Below, one piece after another: positions 26,801 through 38,668 of a stretch of 64,000 nucleotides of DNA. The stretch's first letter is position 1. Each line of letters starts with the position of its first letter. Location: NCBI GenBank assembly GCA_944470555.2, contig OX104128.1, positions 42,329,920-42,393,919 on the forward strand, written 5' to 3'. The position numbers and the translations under genes were made by a program. Below the pieces are notes generated by a model. It worked only from the letters and a program-made list of their open reading frames with translations, was not told the DNA's origin and made no database searches. Origin of the DNA: Heterobilharzia americana (taxonomy: Eukaryota; Platyhelminthes; Trematoda; Strigeidida; Schistosomatidae).

Positions 26801-27496
26801 AGAATTGTCTGTCAAGAGATTAATCGCTTCAGAAATAAAAGGATGACAGGGAGATTTCTACAGTACATTAGTTATAAAGTTAACAAAACTGACAGTGTAC
26901 TCTCTTTTGAGTACCAGTTACTGCAAACATCTCCAATATCACCACAGGCTTTTACATGAGCACTCAAGTATAAAGTTATTAGTTAAGGGATGCGCTTACT
27001 GAGTACACCTTCCAGTGAGAGATACTATCACAAAACTGCCTGATATCAGTTACACGAAAAATAAGGACCAATGGGAACCCCAGTTACTGAGTGTCGTATG
27101 TATATCTGCACTGCATTATCTCTTAGAATGTGAGGTGGTCCTTCCTCTGCTAGGACTTCTTCTAACACTAGTTTGATATGACGTTCTTATTAAATCTAGA
27201 ACCTGAGTGGTTATTTCATTGAAAGATAATTCCTACGTGTTCGGTGCTAAAGAATTCTACTTTATTTTTAAACAGTGATAACCAAAAACATAGACTTATT
27301 TGACTCGTAGACTCGAAACAGTACTTAGGTATATTCGCTCCTTAATTATCGATCTTCAAACTAAGGTAATTCTCATGAGAGTTATTTGTATCCATAATCA
27401 AAAATAATATAACGATAACTTTTATATAAAAGATATGTAAGTAGCTATATGCTCATTCAATAGTTGTAGTGTAAGCAAAATGTTACACTCATTTCA
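23891..27496. other. Intergenic or intronic sequence, nothing recognised
   Basis: AT-rich, with a short imperfect TA-rich run near 25396-25425. No open frame with a recognisable motif and no clear repeat copy. Confidence 0.4.
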
Positions 27497-27662
27497 CGTT
27501 GGCGTTCATCATGGACTGAAATCAGTTGGAGAAACACTGGAAACCTAAATAAACTAGACAGTTGTTTCACTTTTGTTTGGGACTCCTCAACAGTGCTCAC
27601 ATATGACCCCGCTAGGGATCAATCCCATAACCGTCGAGTTCCGTGACTAGCGCTCAGTTCGA
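27497..27662 (-). repeat. Second SINE-like family, minus copy
   Basis: The minus strand keeps GAGCACTG, TTGAGGA (C3 of the hammerhead box changed), GTCCC, GAAAC, an AACT loop and the GUC triplet. A B-box-like segment (GGGATTGATCCC) lies upstream. Stem II no longer pairs well. Confidence 0.6.
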
Positions 27663-28713
27663 AGGAATTACTACTATTGCTACCACTGCAACGAGTAGTA
27701 CTAAATAAACTGTAAACATAACTAGCAAAAATGACCAGAATTCATTCTAAGGCATCATTCTTGTAAACCACGACCCTGTTAGGCAGTTTCCTGGATTTCT
27801 GAATGACAGATGCTGAGATTGGAAACAGAATATCAGGACTAACCAGGGAAAATGAATATACTTGAACAAACATTTATCATAAGGGGTAACCAGCTAGTAA
27901 ATTTTCTACCATCATTTTAAGCAGTGAAGCGCAGGCATGAGCTTTGTTGGCAAGACTTGCGTTAGTGCATGAAAAAAAACAAATAACTCAAGTGATAGAA
28001 AAGTCAAAATGTACCTAATTCTGAAAGATTAAGGAATATTGCAGCTACAACAAGTGAACTACTGAAATGTTCCACACAGCTGATGGCGAATTACCTAGTA
28101 AGTCGCCAAATTTTTTCAAGTTACTTCATATTCTAAGTTTGGTCGCAGTCAAAAGAACGACTCAGTGGGAAAGATGCGATTCTGAAATATATAAAATCAA
28201 TTTCTGAAAAAGGAATAGATGTCACACAAATAAGAAGAAACTTAGATCAAATACCGTATACTCGTATAGACTTCTTATAAAATAAATTATCTCCTCTCTA
28301 GCAGCTTACTCTTCATTGAGATGTATAAATGGAACAAAATAGATAAAACTGCCGTTAATGACACGAACGTCATCGATTAATAATTAACCTTAAACACGGT
28401 GATGCATAAGAAATATCAGCGACATGGCTTAAAAGGATTGGTTAAACTGCCTTTCAAGGTAGCCCTTGTCATATAACAAAATGTTGAGATCTTTGCTTTT
28501 AACCAAGCAATTACCTGTAACTTCAACTATTGTTGTCGATAATATATGTCACTAATGGACACAGAAATTTAGCTTTTACTACATATTACCAATTGTATAC
28601 AACCATCTGTTGTGATGCTCCAGTTTTGTATAAAACATTGTTATCGATCTGAACATTTTTAACGCGTCATTCCCACACCGTTTTTAGGGTGACTAGTAGT
28701 CTACTTTCTGCTC
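27663..28713. other. Unassigned AT-rich sequence
   Basis: Nothing recognised on either strand. Confidence 0.4.
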
Positions 28714-28717
28714 CCAT
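28714..28717. repeat. Target-site duplication CCAT (left)
   Basis: The 4 bp CCAT directly precede the TGT terminus of the proposed solo LTR and recur directly after its ACA terminus at 29005-29008. Four-base duplications occur by chance often enough that this alone is weak. Confidence 0.45.
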
Positions 28718-29004
28718 TGTAATGTAAATCGCTAATTGGTTAATCTTTACTCTTACTATGCAAATGCCTCAAATTGAGGACAAGGTCATTTTTCGGGTGT
28801 GTACTTATTCACGTGTTTCGGGATTGATTACATTATTATATATTCTCGGAGTAATAAACTCTTCCATCTGCCAGCTTCGGTCTTCCCTCTATTCGTCCCG
28901 GGGTTGCAGTCAGTGGCTCTTGCGTGCTAAGTTAGCTGTCGGCTAAGCGTGCGTAGTATATTCGTTCGGAATATATATAACCATTAGCGTTCGAAAATAC
29001 AACA
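28718..29004 (+). mobile_element. Probable solo LTR (287 bp) of an LTR retrotransposon
   Basis: The element begins TGTAATG and ends TACAACA, the TGT...ACA termini common in Ty3/Gypsy LTRs, and is bounded by CCAT on both sides. Inside are a TATA-like ATTATATATTC (near 28832) and an AATAAA polyadenylation signal (near 28853), spaced as in an LTR. A stretch richer in GC than its surroundings follows. No gag or pol sequence adjoins, so the internal region was probably lost by recombination between two LTRs. An open frame through the right half (28758-28946) is then LTR sequence. I cannot name the family. Confidence 0.5.
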
Positions 29005-29008
29005 CCAT

Positions 29009-32000
29009 CTGACATGAAAAATGGAACCAGTGTTGAGTTTGATAGGTCTGACAATCTTATCCAGTTCTCTAGTGAAAAATTAAACGTTAATTGTTTTTAT
29101 AAACCAGAAATATTCTTCTCAATATTCAGGTCAAAAGGTTCTTACTACATACAGTAAGTAATTTTGAAACACATCCGTTTAAGTGCTAATATCCAGTCAG
29201 ATGCTCAAAATCAACAGTTTTTTTTGACAAACACTAAAATGATATTATACGATGACCAATAACTAGTTAAAAGGCATAACTTACAGCTAGAGTTTACAAC
29301 TCCATGGCTCTGCATGCACGAAAAAAATGACTGGATTGCACTAGGAACACATATTTTTGTTCGTGTTAAAATGATTGACAATTCCTGAAACTAATACTTT
29401 AACACCATTCCGAAATACTGACTTCCACCTCAGATCTCTTGTATTACTAGGACTTTAATACATAGCTCTCTTGTTTTTAACAGTGAAAGAGCAAACTAAA
29501 CCACCACTATTTTCGAAAGTGTAGCTGCTCGTCTAGATTGATGATATTTCGCTAACACCTATTTTCCAGTTGTTTTCAAAAATAACGACAGCAAAAATTG
29601 ACTGTTCCATTATATTATTTTAGTCTCATACCCCAAACTTTTTATTCATGTCTATTTTCTGGTTTTCTTTATAATCGATTCATACGATCTCTGAGAGTTT
29701 GAAACAAATAAATGTAACTATTTTGAGATGAAAAACCAACAGTTATTCAGAAAAGTGATTATTTTCAGTAATTATATATGTTAGTTGATTTAAAGTTATG
29801 TTTTCCCATTCATTCTTGTTCTTTTTATTTATTCTTGTGTTTAGCAGTTAGTATGATAAAACAAGTAAGTCTTCACATAGCTTGTTCTGATACCTGTATA
29901 ACTAACAGTACTAGTTAGGAGTGTTCGTGATCGCGAAGCTCGCTTTCATTATTGTGATCCCTAATTTCTGAACTTATAAGTTATTATTCATTGCTGTGAG
30001 TTTTGAGAAGAAACATTATGCAAATTACTCACAAGCTATGGGAATCGCAAGTCTATCCAGATTAATGAAAACCAAAATTTCCTTAATTCCTTCTAAGCCT
30101 CATTTACTCAAAGATAACAGTCAGACATTCGTAAGTAGCATAAACTCCCCTCATACACTAGAAAATACTTTTAATTCATAACGTGGACTTCGACACCGAA
30201 TTACTTTCAACTTGCAACCACTTAAGAACTAAACTGGAATATTTGTCAACCGAAAATGAAATAAATCAAAGACATAAGTGTGAGGAAGTACTAATTGTTG
30301 AAGCACAATATTTATATATTTAGGTTTCTTCTACCATGAAGAAAAACGCAAATCAATTTCTTTGGCTTGTTTTACGACCAACTTCTTGAATCGTAATTAT
30401 TTGATTTCTGAATACTAATTGAACAGAATCAGTTGATTGACTAAACGTAACTCAAGTAAGACCAGCTGACTAGTTAGTATAACTAGTACTCCATGGTTTT
30501 AGCTAAAACTAAAAATTAACTACGTGAACTTCATATATTGGAAGGATATTACTGCTCCACTTGAACTCGGATTGAAACCTTGTGGCTTTTTTGATGTGAT
30601 AATTCGTTAGTATGCATGGTACGTACAATTGAGAGAAAAATTATAGCCTAACGTGAATTGATCGAGGTTCTTGATGTAAAGTCATGTCTTCGAATGTTGA
30701 CGGAGTCCGAAAAGCAACTTATATTTCTTAGTCATCTCAGATGTCAGGAGTATCCTATGAAGAATAATTTCGGAATGGAGATATTCGGTGATTGATTGTC
30801 TCCCACGTTTTAATGACTATCCAGTGCCTCTTGTTAATATTTCTGAAATTTATCACTTTTCCTAGGATAATCGATTAGTTCATATCCTAAAGGGCATCAT
30901 TTAATTGTTAGCCAAATAAAGTGGTTATTTTGATGCCTGTATGCGTACTGATATTACTTCCCGGGTAGAATAAGACATCTGAAGTATACTAAGCAAATCA
31001 TCTTGTAGCTATTTTCTAGAAATATGAAATATGGAGACTTCTAACGCAATCAAAACCATACTAAGAACTTCACTTCTCCTAAGAAGTGTCGCCTCTATAG
31101 TTCCTCAGTTTCGTGAACAATTTATCATTGCCTAAATGTTAGTAGACAGGAAGATACATTGTACACTTCGCTAAAAGCAGCAGGTAAGTTGTGGTGCTAA
31201 GTTGGCGAACTACAATAAAAAACAGTTTGACGTATAATACAAAAATCCGATTCGTCTTTGTTTAAACTCTCATTTTCCTGAGTTTAATGTTTTGTGCTTC
31301 AGACTGAAATGTGCTGACCAATACATTCATACTCAGTATGCATATTGTAGATTTTCTCAGGGTATTTCTAATTTCTTCCTACATCTTAGTACTTTTCGAG
31401 TAAACAAGTGGAAAATGTTTACCTTACATTTTCATGGAAACCATCTTGATTACTGCGCGTTATTGTGATAGTTAATTCAAACCGATAAACATGATTTGTT
31501 CATGAGTTAGAAATCAGAACGAAGTAAAGTGACTGATCATGGCTTCTGATCTTCATGTATACACTTCTAGCAGATTGCTTAGCAACCTCAACAAATGATT
31601 GTTTATTTGCAACAGACAAGAGTCAGTGCAGAAAAAACAGGAAACGAATGGTAATATAAGACTTATAAGATCCAAAAAGAAAGAATCCGGAAAGCATTAC
31701 TGCGATCAATCAGCGGATTACTTTGGATATCATGCCCTCTCCTAATTAATAGACCAAGTAAAGTACCAAACTGCTGAACTTAAAAAAGCCACAAACGATA
31801 TAACAGCAACTATCAACCACTCGAACTTCTCGCACATCACGAAGCAGTACTCAGTGAATGTATTTATCAGAAATAAAAATGTTTGCTTAATTATTATTTA
31901 AACTAAAAATTTTCAAGTAAAGAGGCTTCATCTGCCAAAAATCACTGTTTTCTTTCGTTGACTAGCTTTGCACTTTAGCTTTCTGAGTGTAATCACCTCA

Positions 32001-32354
32001 AAATTATTGCGATAAGTGACACCTGTTTGATGGTTTCAATGTTTTTTGCTCTTGTTTGTGAGTAATAGGAGACGCCACCAACCGACTACCCTTTCCGTGT
32101 ATTTAGGCCGCATACAAAAACTTCCGGAAAATAGTTTTGTAACTTACTATTGCTTTACTGCGATTATCAGGTGATGACTAATCTGTGTTTTAGTAGTCAA
32201 GCAACAACTGTATTGTGTTTTTATTATGGTACAGTGATATACTGTTATCGTTTTTATTAAACTGTCGTTGATTCTACCAAACTGATAGATCTCTATTGGC
32301 ATATGGGCTGTTGCGAGGATACCTCTATACTACCTGTGTTAAAATTATGTAGTA
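29009..32354. other. Intergenic or intronic sequence, nothing recognised
   Basis: About 3.3 kb of AT-rich sequence. A frame at 29996-30181 is followed by a possible donor (GTAAGT at 30132), but it has no known motif or convincing acceptor and is not called. Confidence 0.4.
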
Positions 32355-32418
32355 ATGATGGTTGGTGGCTAGCAGTGGAATCCAAGGTGTGTATTTCGTC
32401 CCATTTGAGGCTCATCGC
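32355..32418 (-). repeat. Sm-alpha-like SINE, 3' tail fragment (minus)
   Basis: The minus strand reads through a degenerate hammerhead (GCGATGAG, stem II, GAAAT) to the family 3' end CTTGGATTCCACTGCTAGCC. It abuts the plus-strand copy at 32425, so the two lie in opposite orientation. Confidence 0.65.
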
Positions 32419-32424
32419 ACAAGA

Positions 32425-32575
32425 AGTGGCTATCGTGGCTCGGTGGTCTAGTGGATAGCGCTCTGCAGCTGTAACCGATCGGTCCCGAGCTCGAACCCGG
32501 TAGGAACAACATCACTCACTAGGAGGCAGGTACACCCGGCTGGCGAGTCCCAAATAGGATGCATTGTGCAATAAT
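32425..32575 (+). repeat. Sm-alpha-like SINE, plus copy
   Basis: This is the clearest tRNA-like head in the window: A-box-like GGTGGTCTAGTGG, then GAGCTCGAACCC as B box (near 32487). The family linker AACAACATCACTCACTAGG follows, then the start of the hammerhead (GGCAGGTACACCCGG, CTGGCGAG, TCCCAAATAGGA). A6 is G and the GAAA box is lost, so the ribozyme is dead. The head, linker and hammerhead order matches the Sm-alpha family of schistosomes. Confidence 0.75.
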
Positions 32576-33436
32576 ATAATATATAACCTGAAGTGGTCAA
32601 ATGTTTTGCAATATATACCAGAATATTATGTTTACAGAAGAGACTCACTAGAAATATGTTTCAATTACTTCCTGAACAAAAAGAAACTCAACACAGAAAA
32701 GAACGTCATTTCTATGCTGCATATAAATTTAGACAAAACAATCAGAAAACGTGACCTGTCTGTGTATCTAAAGGAGACTTAAACTATCTGATCAACTTTC
32801 TGTTGTTTATCGCATAAGGTTTTCAGATTTCGCTATTCATTTACTCTCTGAAATTCAGTAGGTTGAGATAAAAACTTCTGTTCCAATTTAGCTGATAATC
32901 TGCGCTAGTTGTAAGCAAAGATAATGGAAATTGCTAACCACGTTTTTGAAGATCATTCTAAAAAAAGCATTTCGACAATTGATCATTTTATAACCGTGAC
33001 AGAAGTACGACATAATCCTGATATCACTATCCTCAAACCTGAGACAAGTTTAAGGGTTGTTTACATAATTATCTTCCTACCATTTCTCCGAAAATAACTG
33101 TAATAGAAAAACATAACGTCACTAGATTTATTTGTGAAGTAGTTTCGTATTCATTTGTTTTATTATGTCAGCAGACAAATAAAACTCAATTAAGAGTATG
33201 TGTAATTATAGTTTTGAAAGGTTGAGAAGTATACTGACTTTTTTCTTTCGCACAAATACTTTAAAAGAAGAAAGTCTGAGCCTCTTCTATAATTATACAG
33301 TTTGGAAATATGCCACTTTTTGGATACTTCCGTAAGATTTCAGCGTCAGAAAAAGATAACATCTCCTTTAGAACACCTAAACAGAAATGAAATTCAACTA
33401 ATAACCATAGATTACAAGATGGCACGCATTGTGGGT
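32576..33436. other. Unassigned AT-rich sequence
   Basis: Nothing recognised on either strand. Confidence 0.4.
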
Positions 33437-33620
33437 TGACATAATTTGCAGAACCACCGAGAACTTGGGAGTAATGGACAGCCATTTCGTCCTAGCACGG
33501 AACTCTTCAGAGTTAAGAGACGTTTCCCGAAACTTCGGGTTTGGTAGCGATAAACGTTACTATTGAGTTACCAGGTCGAAATCCAGTAGTTCATAGTTTT
33601 GTACCTCCATTAAGCATAGA
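33437..33620 (-). repeat. Second SINE-like family, minus copy
   Basis: The 3' end and hammerhead tail are on the minus strand at 33437-33512. A worn tRNA-like segment (GGATTTCGACCTGG as B-box region, near 33570) lies upstream on that strand. This copy holds the best-preserved ribozyme core in the window. Confidence 0.6.
33465..33520 (-). ncRNA. Hammerhead ribozyme motif with complete catalytic core
   Basis: Read on minus: CUGAAGA (33504-33510), a four-pair stem II with one wobble (GUUC/GGAC), GAAA (33485-33488), U15.2, a GGCU loop, and the cleavage triplet GUC (33477-33479). All invariant positions (C3, U4, G5, A6, G8, A9, G12, A13, A14, the A15.1-U16.1 pair, and H at 17) are present. Stem III is only two base pairs, as in minimal type I hammerheads. 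Stem I is poorly paired next to the core (about three of six positions), so cleavage as a monomer is uncertain. Confidence 0.5.
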
Positions 33621-34560
33621 AGAGACTAGTCAACAAAGTAACGTAAATTTGTTCTATCCTTTAAAGATGTTCAGTTTGACGGAAATAAATTTCAACAGAA
33701 ATTAAATCATTTCTAACCATCTAAGTTAGCATGCACTAATTTCAACAGACAAAGTCAAAGCAGCTACAAAGCGAGTCAGTAAATCTTATCTTAAAAATAA
33801 ATTCATAGAGTTCTAGAAAAGCTGCATAACAACAGGAATTATATCGAAGAACTTCAATATAAGCTGATACAAATGGTTAGTCAAAATACTGAGCCTCTGA
33901 TAGACAATTGCAATAAAGCAAGATAAGCTGCATTCACGAAATTCAAAAATACTCAAATTAAGAAGTTGGACAAACTTACGGATAAAAAGGTTGGCTGTCA
34001 AGATAATGAAATTAATAACAGCACATCACCAATGGTCGATAAGTAAAAATGGATTGTCAACCTTTCAACTAGAGTTCTAAGCTCAACAGAAGTAAAAGTG
34101 CTAAAGAAAGGTCTTAATTTTAGTGTAGCGCTCAATGAATTCAAACTAGATAAGGTAGGAACACACTGTGCTCTAACACTGAAACGACAGAAGAAAATGA
34201 AACCTAATTTGCTTAGGCCGGAAAGCGAAGCTCTCAGGAATATAATAAGAGCTTAGTCGGATAAAGGCAACTCAGCAGTTATAATGAACAAATCTAACTA
34301 CATTTACAAAATGAATGAGCATACAGAAACAGGATCATATTAGGAAATTAAGAAGTTAGTCGATATTATTGTGAATGAGGTTAAGAAATTCGCAGGGGAT
34401 CTGATACGCTGAATGAAACCGTTCCTAGGTTAGTCAAAATACTTCAATTTAATGCCGAAAACTAATAATCCCAGTAGAATGTATCGTACTGTTAAGATTC
34501 ATAAGCCAGGTTTTCCCATCAAGTTTAATAGTAGATTTTAGAACCACTCAGACTTACAAG

Positions 34561-34875
34561 TTGTCGAAATATTTAGAAATGGTGTTGGGCCCAATAAGAA
34601 ATCATTCAAAATCTCGACTTACCAACTCGTGTGACTTAAAGCATAGATTAGATGACACGCATAAAGATGATAATTTAAAAAAAGTTAGTTTTGACATAAC
34701 TGGCTTTTACACTAATATGCCGATCGATACGGCTCTAGAGGCAGTTAGAAATAGGCCTAAGGATGACAATGAGCTTATGCATCGAACTAAGTTGCCGATA
34801 GAGGAAATCATGCTAGAAGTACGACCGTTCCTGACATCTACAGTTTTTAAGTTTCAAAATAAAATATATCGATAA
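34561..34875 (+). pseudogene. PLE 1 reverse transcriptase fragment
   Basis: A 104-codon open segment carries palm motif A as SFDITGFYTNMPIDTAL, with the conserved aspartate of the catalytic triad. It is preceded by LSKYLEMVLGPI, a strong PLE signature. The neighbouring HKPG motif is in another frame upstream and VAMGS lies just beyond the stop at 34873-34875. The YVDD box expected near 34985 is not readable as such, so the catalytic site is lost. It is a remnant of one larger gene, not an independent protein. Confidence 0.75.
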
Positions 34876-35639
34876 GTTGTGGATGTTGCCATGGGATCAC
34901 TAATATCCCTATCGTCACCTACATAGTTATGGATAGTTGGGAACAGATGGCCTTTCAAACACTTAGTCCTACTCCAAAGATATGGACCTGATGTGTACAT
35001 TATACGTTTAAAGTACTGAAATTGGAACACATCAACAGGTTCTTGGAACATAAATTCAGTCGTGAATGCAATTCAGCTTACCCAAGACTTAGAAAGTGAT
35101 GAAGATGAACTGGCAGTGTTGGATTGTAACGTTAAACGAACACAAGACGGAAGTTTAGAGGCTAGTGTCTATAGGAAACCCTCCCATTCAAGCCGCTGTT
35201 CAGACTTCAAACCTACTCACCTATCTTAGTTAAAGTAGACTTAGTTGAATGCTTAAAAGATGGGGCGGAAAACCTACTACTAGGTCAGAAAATCTACGAC
35301 AAGAAATTAGACATATCAGAAATACCTTGCATCTTAATAGTTACCCATCAACATTTATAAATAAGTTCATAAGAAATCGAAAGAAAAGTAACAGCAGTTG
35401 ATGCAGTAGTACAGGTGTTAATAATAATAACTCTGCTACTGATAGTAATAAAGGTGGAAATAGTGGTAACAGGGTTGAGAAAGAATTCAAAGCCTCTTCT
35501 GTATTACCATATAGGGAAGCCACCTCAGAAGCATTACGAAGAATTCTCAATAAGGCTTGGATTAAAGTGGCACTGAAACCAAGAAACTAGCTTAGGAACA
35601 AGCCTTGAAGGTTAAAAGATCCTACATGCAATTCAGTAA

Positions 35640-35966
35640 AATAATCTGGTTTACCGAATCCCTTGCAATGATTGTGAGGTCAAATACATAGGTAAAAGTA
35701 GTCAACCAGGATCAATTAGAATAACAGAGCACAAAAACTTAAACAGGTCGAGATCAGTAGGTCCTAATAAGGTAAGAAATTTGCAAATAAAACTCCGCTA
35801 TATCTCTGCACTCAATTATACACAATCACACAATAGGGTGAGATATAGCGACAGTATTAAAAACTTAGTTGGGTGGAAAAGGAAATTGATAACCGAATCT
35901 TTATTTGTCGAATCATCACCAAATATATTCAACAGAAATGATTGTGCATCCGTCCTAGATATATAG
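35640..35966 (+). pseudogene. PLE 1 GIY-YIG endonuclease domain, frame still open
   Basis: About 108 codons are open from 35640 to the stop at 35964-35966. They begin VYRIPCNDCEVKYIGK, combining the PLE zinc-like CxxC with the YIG half of the GIY-YIG motif (YIG at 35685-35693). RITEHKN follows, with the catalytic arginine, and later RKLITESLF, with the expected glutamate. In active PLEs this domain nicks DNA for target-primed insertion. It is surprising that it stays open when the RT upstream has several stops. A chance survivor is the simplest reading; there is no start codon of its own upstream. Confidence 0.7.
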
Positions 35967-36060
35967 AAAGTCCTACTACCCATGTCATCACAGAGAAGGA
36001 GAGAGAATTAGGACTATTTAAACTCTGTCTCAAAGTAGTGGAGTTATGAATATGGACAAT

Positions 36061-38668
36061 AAATTGTATCCGGAACGTTATCCAGCAAACAATACTACCT
36101 TATTGTGTGGCATCTCTAATAAACAGACTAAACTGGAGTCGCAACATTCTTAATCCCACACTGCATAGATGTTAGTGATATCATTTACTGCTGACTAAAA
36201 TATTTCTTACTCAGGCATATGCAGTTGATGAAATTACACATCAAGTTTCAGGTTTTTTCCCTTTTTTTTCTTTCACGACAATCTAAAAATCCCTGTACTG
36301 CATTTAGGTAATCACTACTTACATCCATAATCCTAGAGGTATCGTGTAACCTTTTTGTGATTAAATAGTTATCGAATACTAGATAAATAAGTTGTAGAAA
36401 TGAACTGGACACAGTAGAAAACTTTCATACCTAGTTTGTTATTCAGTAAATTCCAAACTTCAGACATAACTGTGCCTCAGCTGAAATTTTGCTAAACCTG
36501 TACAGAAACTAGTTTAAAGAACTACCTACTTCTGTGAAAAACTTATCATATCATTGAAATACGCATTTAGTAAAGTTGAGCAATAAGTAGCAATTGATAT
36601 TAGAATGCATGTTTCTTTCAACTTCAAACTCATCAATCCCTCCCAATTAATGATGTTGTTCGCATGGTATTTCAAGTTAAAATATCAGTAAAGTTGTCGT
36701 AGATGACTAGTTTAAGTAAATATCATAGCACAAATTTCTTCTTTTTGTTGTATCAAAGCATTCAAAGGACTATAAAGTAGTTGAAGAGAAAGTCGAACAT
36801 AACGGACATATATTTAGATGTATTTAAAAGAGATCACAATTTTACTAAGATGGCAAAGTTGAGAAAACTCAAACAAATAAGAGACAAAAACAGCTGCTGA
36901 AATAAAAGGTGGTAGGGATTCAGTCATGCATATGTAAAATACTTGAGTCAACTTTGATTGATCACAGAGGTGATAACCTGTTAGCTTTGAAACCATCATT
37001 TTTTTTATAACAGGCGTAGGATGGTGTCAATCAAATATTAGTTATGTCTTGAACTGTTCGCATGCATTTATCCTTTAGAAATAATTTCATTCATGTTCCT
37101 CACCAATACCACTACAATAACCTAATGTTGTTTTTAAATTTTATTGTAGCACTCTTCACAATTTGATAATGTCATTGCTTTTCCACTTATTACACAGTTT
37201 CAATATTTTATTATACGTCTTTTAAATGTATTACTGCCCATCAAAAATGCCAACAAAAATCACTTTATGTACATTAAATATATTCTTCTCGTTATAGCTT
37301 ATAATTTACAGATAAAAAATTCACTATAAATTCCTACTTTATAAAATGAAGCATATGAAACCTTAACCCAAATGGCTTATTTAGTCAAATGTGTTGTCTC
37401 TTAAGTAGTATAACTAAGTTTTCCTAGAATTACAATGATTCATTGGTAAAGTGAACACCATGATGGGTGGGACTTAGGACAAGTATTTAAAAATCGCTGA
37501 GAATGAATAGATCAAAAGAATTTCCTAGCTACCACAAAATATGTTGGCATACTTTGTATAGATATTTGTAAATGTATTTTCAGTAATTCATCAGATCAAG
37601 TGACGGGTTGATAAAAATGTCTGTGTTTTACCTTTATTCATGTAATTGGTAATAAAAGGCATTATGTTTGTAGTGATGAAATGAAAGAGGTGAAACAATT
37701 CTAAAAATAAATGTATCAGCACACAGATAAATGCAGAGAAGCATTGACGTCTCCTTAGTTGAAAATAAGTTAGATGAAAAGGGGATAGTGATCACACTAC
37801 TTTTACTCATACATTCTTAGAACTTCTTTAAATGTATTTCTAAAACTTTTATCATAGAAAGAAGGTACAGACTTTATTATAACTCCTTTCACTCTTGTAG
37901 ATCTATCATTAAAATAACATCTGTGCAGTGGTCAGTAGGATATGATACTTCTGAAAGATTCTTTCTTACAGTTTTACGTGGAAGCCATAGGATATAATAA
38001 AATGATGTGGAACTGATGTGCTATTAGCAGACCACAGAACTTAATAAGAAATTTGAAATTTTGTTTAATTCTCTACCACAACCACCGTTTATCAACATGA
38101 GAATCCTTTTTAACTTTAATTTGAAGAAATGGTCCAAAAAGAAGATATTCTAAGAAATACCTTTGTGACTACTTTCAAGCAATTAAAATAATTTCTGATG
38201 ACTGTTTTTGAGAATTAGTTTCATCAAACAATAGTTAAGTGGTTCGCTCAGCTAGTTGACTAACTTTAAACTGGAGAACACACTAAAATCCTAAGAATCA
38301 TGGACTAAGGTGCATTATCGATGCTTCAGCAGCATGATTTTAATCGTGGTTTCTTCAAAATGAATAACAAAAAAAACGTACACTCAGTGTGCATCATTCG
38401 CGCAACCTTTCTAGTTTGAAGAGTTTATTTCAATATGAATAGTGAATGGCTGAAAAAAAATTAGGTTTCCCTGCCTTCTTTAGTGCAAATCAGCGATTAA
38501 ATATGCTACAATAAAGGCAATTATTAATTCCTCTATCAAAATTGGACATCAAGAAAAAGCAGATAGATGAGGTTCGAAACAACAAACTGTCGACTGAAGT
38601 CACTGAAGAATTCTACAGCAAATCAAAGAAATTAAAAATGTATTGATAATTTACAATCATGAAGTGGA
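36061..38668. other. Intergenic or intronic sequence, nothing recognised
   Basis: About 2.6 kb of AT-rich sequence without recognisable repeat or coding motif. The 3' end of PLE 1 may extend a little into it. Confidence 0.4.

Larger units (their letters stand above)
33800..36060 (+). mobile_element. Penelope-like element 1: decayed reverse transcriptase plus GIY-YIG endonuclease
   Basis: Reading across stops and frameshifts, the order is that of a PLE. An amino-terminal helical region starts near 33810. Next comes KWIVNLSTRVLSSTEVKVL (near 34048), the conserved segment before the RT. Then SDKGNSAVIM (near 34258), MYRTVKIHKPGFPIK (near 34478) and LSKYLEMVLGPI (34561). Further RT motifs are FDITGFYTNMPIDTAL (near 34690) and VDVAMGSLIS (near 34879). 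The RT/thumb end has VYRKPSHSSR near 35166. The GIY-YIG linker reads ATSEALRRILNKA near 35520, followed by the endonuclease. PLE RTs are related to telomerase. Exact ends are uncertain. The element lies in single-copy AT-rich sequence and is clearly inactive. Confidence 0.8.

Noticed and set aside
29996..30181. Possible exon followed by GTAAGT
   Set aside because: No recognisable protein motif, no convincing acceptor and no neighbouring exon. GTAAGT is expected by chance at this length.
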